From DASUME01 sp038257655 (GTDB taxonomy: Bacteria > Myxococcota_A > Polyangia > Polyangiales > DASUME01), in assembly GCA_038257655.1 (NCBI GenBank), contig JBBSJC010000114.1:1-17199 (forward strand): a DNA stretch of 17,199 nt, written 5' to 3'. Below are positions 14,768 to 17,199 of this stretch, piece after piece (position 1 is the stretch's first letter; every line of letters begins with the position of its first letter). Made by a program: the position numbers and the translations under genes. Under the pieces are notes generated by a model. It was not told the DNA's origin, ran no database searches, and saw only the letters and a list, made by a program, of their open reading frames with translations.

Positions 14768-15211
14768 ATGCCAAAACCGACGGCGCAAGAGATCCAGGAG
14801 TTCATCCAGCGCTCGTTTCCGACTGAAGACGACCAGCCGTTCATTCTGATCGAACAGGTAGAGCCCGCGCGCGCGCGCCTCCGTTTGCCGATCAGAACAC
14901 AACATCTACGGCCCGGCGCCAGCATCTCCGGACCGACTCAGATGACGATCGTCGACACGGCCGCTTGGACATTGATCATGCACAACCTGGGCTTTACCGC
15001 CGCGCCTTCGGTGACGAGCAACCTGAATATCAGCTTTCTATCGCGGCCTGAGCCCGTCGATCTAGTGGCAGAAGCCGTGTTGCTCAAGCTCGGCAAACGC
15101 CTGAGCGTGACCGAGGTGCGCCTGTTCAGCGAAGGTAAGGTCGAGCCTGTGGCGCACGCCACCGTGACCTACGCCGTGATTGTCCGCGATAAGCCTGAGG
15201 CTGCGCGATGA
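14768..15211 (+). CDS. PaaI-type hotdog thioesterase
   Basis: A 147-residue single-hotdog protein. The core LRPGASISGPTQMTIVDTAAWTLIMHNLG (about 49-77) holds the Pro-Gly...Gly-Pro...D-x-A arrangement of the PaaI thioesterase family, followed by the SNLNISFLSRPEPVDLVAEAVLLKLGKRLSVTEVRL strand block. It probably hydrolyses an acyl- or aryl-acyl-CoA in the cytoplasm. The substrate is unknown. ATG 14768 is chosen over the TTG at 14759. The stop overlaps the start of the Nudix gene in an ATGA (15208-15211), a sign of translational coupling and a shared transcript. Confidence 0.88.
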   Translation: MPKPTAQEIQEFIQRSFPTEDDQPFILIEQVEPARARLRLPIRTQHLRPGASISGPTQMTIVDTAAWTLIMHNLGFTAAPSVTSNLNISFLSRPEPVDLVAEAVLLKLGKRLSVTEVRLFSEGKVEPVAHATVTYAVIVRDKPEAAR

Positions 15212-15771
15212 CCCTCAAGCCTTGGGTATCCTTGGGTCGCGAGCTTCTGGCAGAAACGCGTATCTATCGCGTCTTCAGCGAGCGCTTTCGTTCGCCACGT
15301 ACGGGCGTTGAAGGCACTTACTCGGTGATCGATTCGCCCGACTGGGTCAACGTGGTGGCGCTCGATAAGCTGGGAAACATGGTACTGATCCGCCAGTTTC
15401 GTTTTGGCACCGGCGAGATCACGCTCGAAGTGCCGGGCGGGATGGTCGACCCGGGCGAAGATGCGCGCGCCACCGCCGAGCGCGAGTTGCGCGAAGAGAC
15501 TGGCTACGCCTGCGAGCGCCTGACTCCGCTCGGCTTCATCGAATCGAACCCGGCGATTCTCAACAACCGCACCCACATGTTCCTAGCTGAAGGCTGCGAG
15601 TGCATAGGCGCGCTGTCGTTGGATGAAGGTGAAGACATCGAAGTCGTGCTCGTGCCGGTGAGCGAGGTGTTTGAGCTGCTGCGGACAGGCGTTATCACCC
15701 ATGCTTTGGTCGCTGTGGCCCTGCAGCGCTTTGATCTGCAACGAACCGGTCAACTGAAGCTGCCGTCCTGA
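15208..15771 (+). CDS. Nudix hydrolase, ADP-ribose pyrophosphatase-like
   Basis: A 187-residue protein with a perfect Nudix box: G78-x5-E84-x7-R92-E93-L94-x-E96-E97-x-G99-Y100. Upstream, DWVNVVALDKLGNMVLIRQFRFG and LEVPGGMVDPGE resemble the ADP-ribose/NDP-sugar pyrophosphatase branch (NudF-like), as does the P-x-x-LNNRTHMFLAEG stretch after the box. It would cut a nucleoside diphosphate linked to another group, using Mg2+; ADP-ribose is the most likely but unproven substrate. It overlaps the thioesterase gene by four bases, so the two are translated together, though why is not evident. A 6-bp stem (15759-15764 with 15772-15777) spans the stop codon but lacks a U-run. Confidence 0.92.
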   Translation: MTLKPWVSLGRELLAETRIYRVFSERFRSPRTGVEGTYSVIDSPDWVNVVALDKLGNMVLIRQFRFGTGEITLEVPGGMVDPGEDARATAERELREETGYACERLTPLGFIESNPAILNNRTHMFLAEGCECIGALSLDEGEDIEVVLVPVSEVFELLRTGVITHALVAVALQRFDLQRTGQLKLPS

Positions 15772-16107
15772 GGCAGCCGTCCCGAAGCTGCCGTGCCGAA
15801 CATGACCAGCTCGTTGTCACCATTTCGCCACCTGAAACCTGAACATGAGGCTCGTACTGAGGCAAATCTTGCCATCTTTTGAGTGGGTTAGCGCTGGCTA
15901 CCGATCGGCATGTCGTGTAAGCATGATCTACCCCGCTCGGCGTTTCTGCACGGACTGCCGTGATCAAAAAGCGGTGAAGGCGCCCACACTGCGCGCCGCC
16001 GGGCCGGGCAGAATGAAGCTTGGCGCCCGTTCCGGCTGGGACGTGTGCACAATAGGAACTGTCGACAGTTTTTGGCGGCCAGAGTCCGCGCGAGGGAGGT
16101 CCGAAGC
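15772..16107. other. 336-base intergenic region before citrate synthase
   Basis: No coding sequence is supported here; the open frames on both strands are low-quality and match no family. At the left edge, GCTGCC (15759-15764), GGCAGC (15772-15777) and GCTGCC (15787-15792) could form two mutually exclusive 6-bp hairpins, probably through short local duplication. Near the right edge is the 14-base palindrome at 16057-16070. The length suggests the citrate synthase promoter and leader lie here, but I could not pick a convincing -35/-10 pair. No tRNA-like fold was seen. Confidence 0.6.
16057..16070. promoter_or_regulatory. Perfect 14-bp palindrome upstream of citrate synthase
   Basis: AACTGTCGACAGTT is identical to its reverse complement. 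It ends 37 bases before the gltA start and just before the GGGAGG ribosome site at 16094-16099, so it may be an operator or lie in the leader. It matches no named operator that I recognise. The palindrome is certain; regulation is a guess. Confidence 0.35.
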
Positions 16108-17199
16108 ATGAAAGCGGAGATCAAGGTCGGAGACGTCAGCTTCGAAACAGACGTCGTAGTAGGCACCGAAGGCGAGCGCGGTATCGATATCGGGAAGCTG
16201 CGTGATCAGACCGGGCTCGTGACCCTCGATCCAGCTTTCGTCAATACCGCCTCTGTGAAGAGCGCGGTCACATTCATTGATGGCGATAAGGGCATCCTGC
16301 GTTATCGCGGCATTCCCATCGAGGAGCTGGCGGAGAAATCCACCTTTGTGGAGACCTCGTACCTGTTGATTTACGGGCACCTGCCGACGGCCGACGAGTT
16401 CAAGGCGTTCTCGACGCTGCTCACACGTCACTCAATGATCCACGAGGATATGAAGCACTTTTTCGACGGCTACCCGTCGACGGCGCATCCGATGGCGGTG
16501 CTGAGCGCGATGATCTGTTCGCTCTCGAGCTACTACCCTGATGCGCTCGATGTGAACAACAAGGATCAGATCGACATCACGATCGCGCGTTTGATTTCCA
16601 AGACGCGCACGATCGCAGCCTACGCCTACAAGAAGTCGATTGGTCAGCCCGTCGTCTACCCGAAGAACTCGCTGCGCTACTGCGGCAACTTCATGCACAT
16701 GATGTTCAGCGTTCCGGCGGAGCCCTACGAGATCGATCCCGAGATCGAAAAGGTGCTCAACCTGCTGCTGATCCTGCACGCCGACCACGAACAGAACTGC
16801 TCCACGTCCACTGTGCGCTTGGTGGGCTCGTCCAAAGCGAATCTGTTTGCTGCCGTCGCTGCTGGGGTATGCGCACTCTGGGGCCCGCTACACGGCGGCG
16901 CCAACCAGGAAGTCATCGAGATGCTCGAGAAAATCCAGTCCGACGGTGGCAACGTCAAAAAGTACGTCGACATGGCCAAGGACAAAAACTCGAACTTCAA
17001 GCTGATGGGGTTCGGTCACCGCGTTTATCGCAACTTCGATCCGCGCGCGAAGATCATCAAGAGCGCAGCGGACTCGATGCTCGCCAAGCTCGGCATCGAC
17101 GATCCGTTGCTCGACGTCGCCAAGAAGCTCGAGGAAGCCGCGCTGACCGACTCTTACTTTGTTGAGCGCAAGCTGTATCCGAACGTCGACTTCTACTCC
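16108..17199 (+). CDS. gltA: Citrate synthase, 3' end outside window
   Basis: The first 364 codons of a protein that is usually ~430 residues; the frame runs open to the window edge. It condenses oxaloacetate and acetyl-CoA to citrate, entering the TCA cycle. The three catalytic residues are all inside the window: H262 (PLHGGAN), H304 (GFGHRVYRNFDPRA) and D361 (KLYPNVDFYS), matching E. coli H264, H305 and D362. Other conserved blocks are the FIDGDKGILRYRGIPIEELAE segment and HADHEQNCSTSTVR. ATG 16108 has GGGAGG at 16094-16099, eight bases upstream. The long upstream gap suggests its own promoter. Nothing looks altered in the visible part. Confidence 0.97.
   Translation, partial: MKAEIKVGDVSFETDVVVGTEGERGIDIGKLRDQTGLVTLDPAFVNTASVKSAVTFIDGDKGILRYRGIPIEELAEKSTFVETSYLLIYGHLPTADEFKAFSTLLTRHSMIHEDMKHFFDGYPSTAHPMAVLSAMICSLSSYYPDALDVNNKDQIDITIARLISKTRTIAAYAYKKSIGQPVVYPKNSLRYCGNFMHMMFSVPAEPYEIDPEIEKVLNLLLILHADHEQNCSTSTVRLVGSSKANLFAAVAAGVCALWGPLHGGANQEVIEMLEKIQSDGGNVKKYVDMAKDKNSNFKLMGFGHRVYRNFDPRAKIIKSAADSMLAKLGIDDPLLDVAKKLEEAALTDSYFVERKLYPNVDFYS

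Noticed and set aside
15759..15792. Alternating GCTGCC/GGCAGC copies at the Nudix stop, considered as a riboswitch-like or terminator element
   Set aside because: Stems of six bases without a U-run, mostly explained by a short local duplication.
1..17199. Search for CRISPR arrays, tRNA or rRNA genes, insertion sequences, phage or defence genes
   Set aside because: No regular spaced repeats, RNA-gene signatures, transposase motifs or known defence-domain motifs were found by reading; nearly all sequence is explained by housekeeping and envelope genes.

Overview
This looks like chromosomal DNA from a myxobacterium-like bacterium (Myxococcota, former Deltaproteobacteria). That is inferred from the gene content: lipoproteins with Gly/Asn/Gln-rich linkers, a MopE-like CDG-repeat protein, a von Willebrand factor A lipoprotein, and GC-rich coding sequence that alternates strands often. 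The species cannot be named from this window. No tRNA, rRNA, CRISPR array, transposase or phage gene was seen, so it reads as an ordinary chromosomal region rather than an island.

Layout. 1-881 (+) is the 3' part of a Cys/Asp-rich MopE-like surface protein. 2866-969 (-) is a two-gene unit: a FatA-like tandem hotdog thioesterase and an M74 (MepA-like) murein endopeptidase lipoprotein, which probably starts at an ATT codon. 3004-3492 (+) is the thiol peroxidase tpx. 6101-3532 (-) is heme A synthase followed after 5 bases by a fatty-acyl-CoA synthetase. 6312-8243 (+) holds a Gly/Asn-rich Cys-patterned lipoprotein and an SMP-30/gluconolactonase-like lipoprotein. 8888-8259 (-) is a PssA-type CDP-alcohol phosphatidyltransferase, divergent from a small TMEM220-like membrane protein (8946-9308, +). 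9469-12936 (+) holds an exported MsrB-MsrA fusion, a major-royal-jelly/yellow-family protein and a VWA lipoprotein. 13420-13010 (-) is a short, divergent inorganic pyrophosphatase, back to back with a membrane-anchored metallophosphoesterase (13486-14664, +). 14768-15771 (+) is a translationally coupled pair, a PaaI-type thioesterase and a Nudix hydrolase. After a 336-base gap, 16108 to the window end is citrate synthase, cut off by the edge.

Themes. Several genes concern lipid and acyl metabolism (two thioesterases, acyl-CoA synthetase, PssA), respiration and central carbon (heme A synthase, citrate synthase), oxidative-damage defence (Tpx, MsrBA) and the cell envelope (M74 peptidase, four exported or lipid-anchored proteins). 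They are not one pathway, and I see no clear new defence or mobile system. The observations most worth a second look are a strongly over-represented octamer GTAAGGTC that occurs in several codon phases, the probable ATT start of the M74 lipoprotein, the zinc-less MsrB-MsrA fusion with a possible second start, the degraded active site of the small pyrophosphatase, and an 18-base tandem repeat inside a lipoprotein signal peptide.
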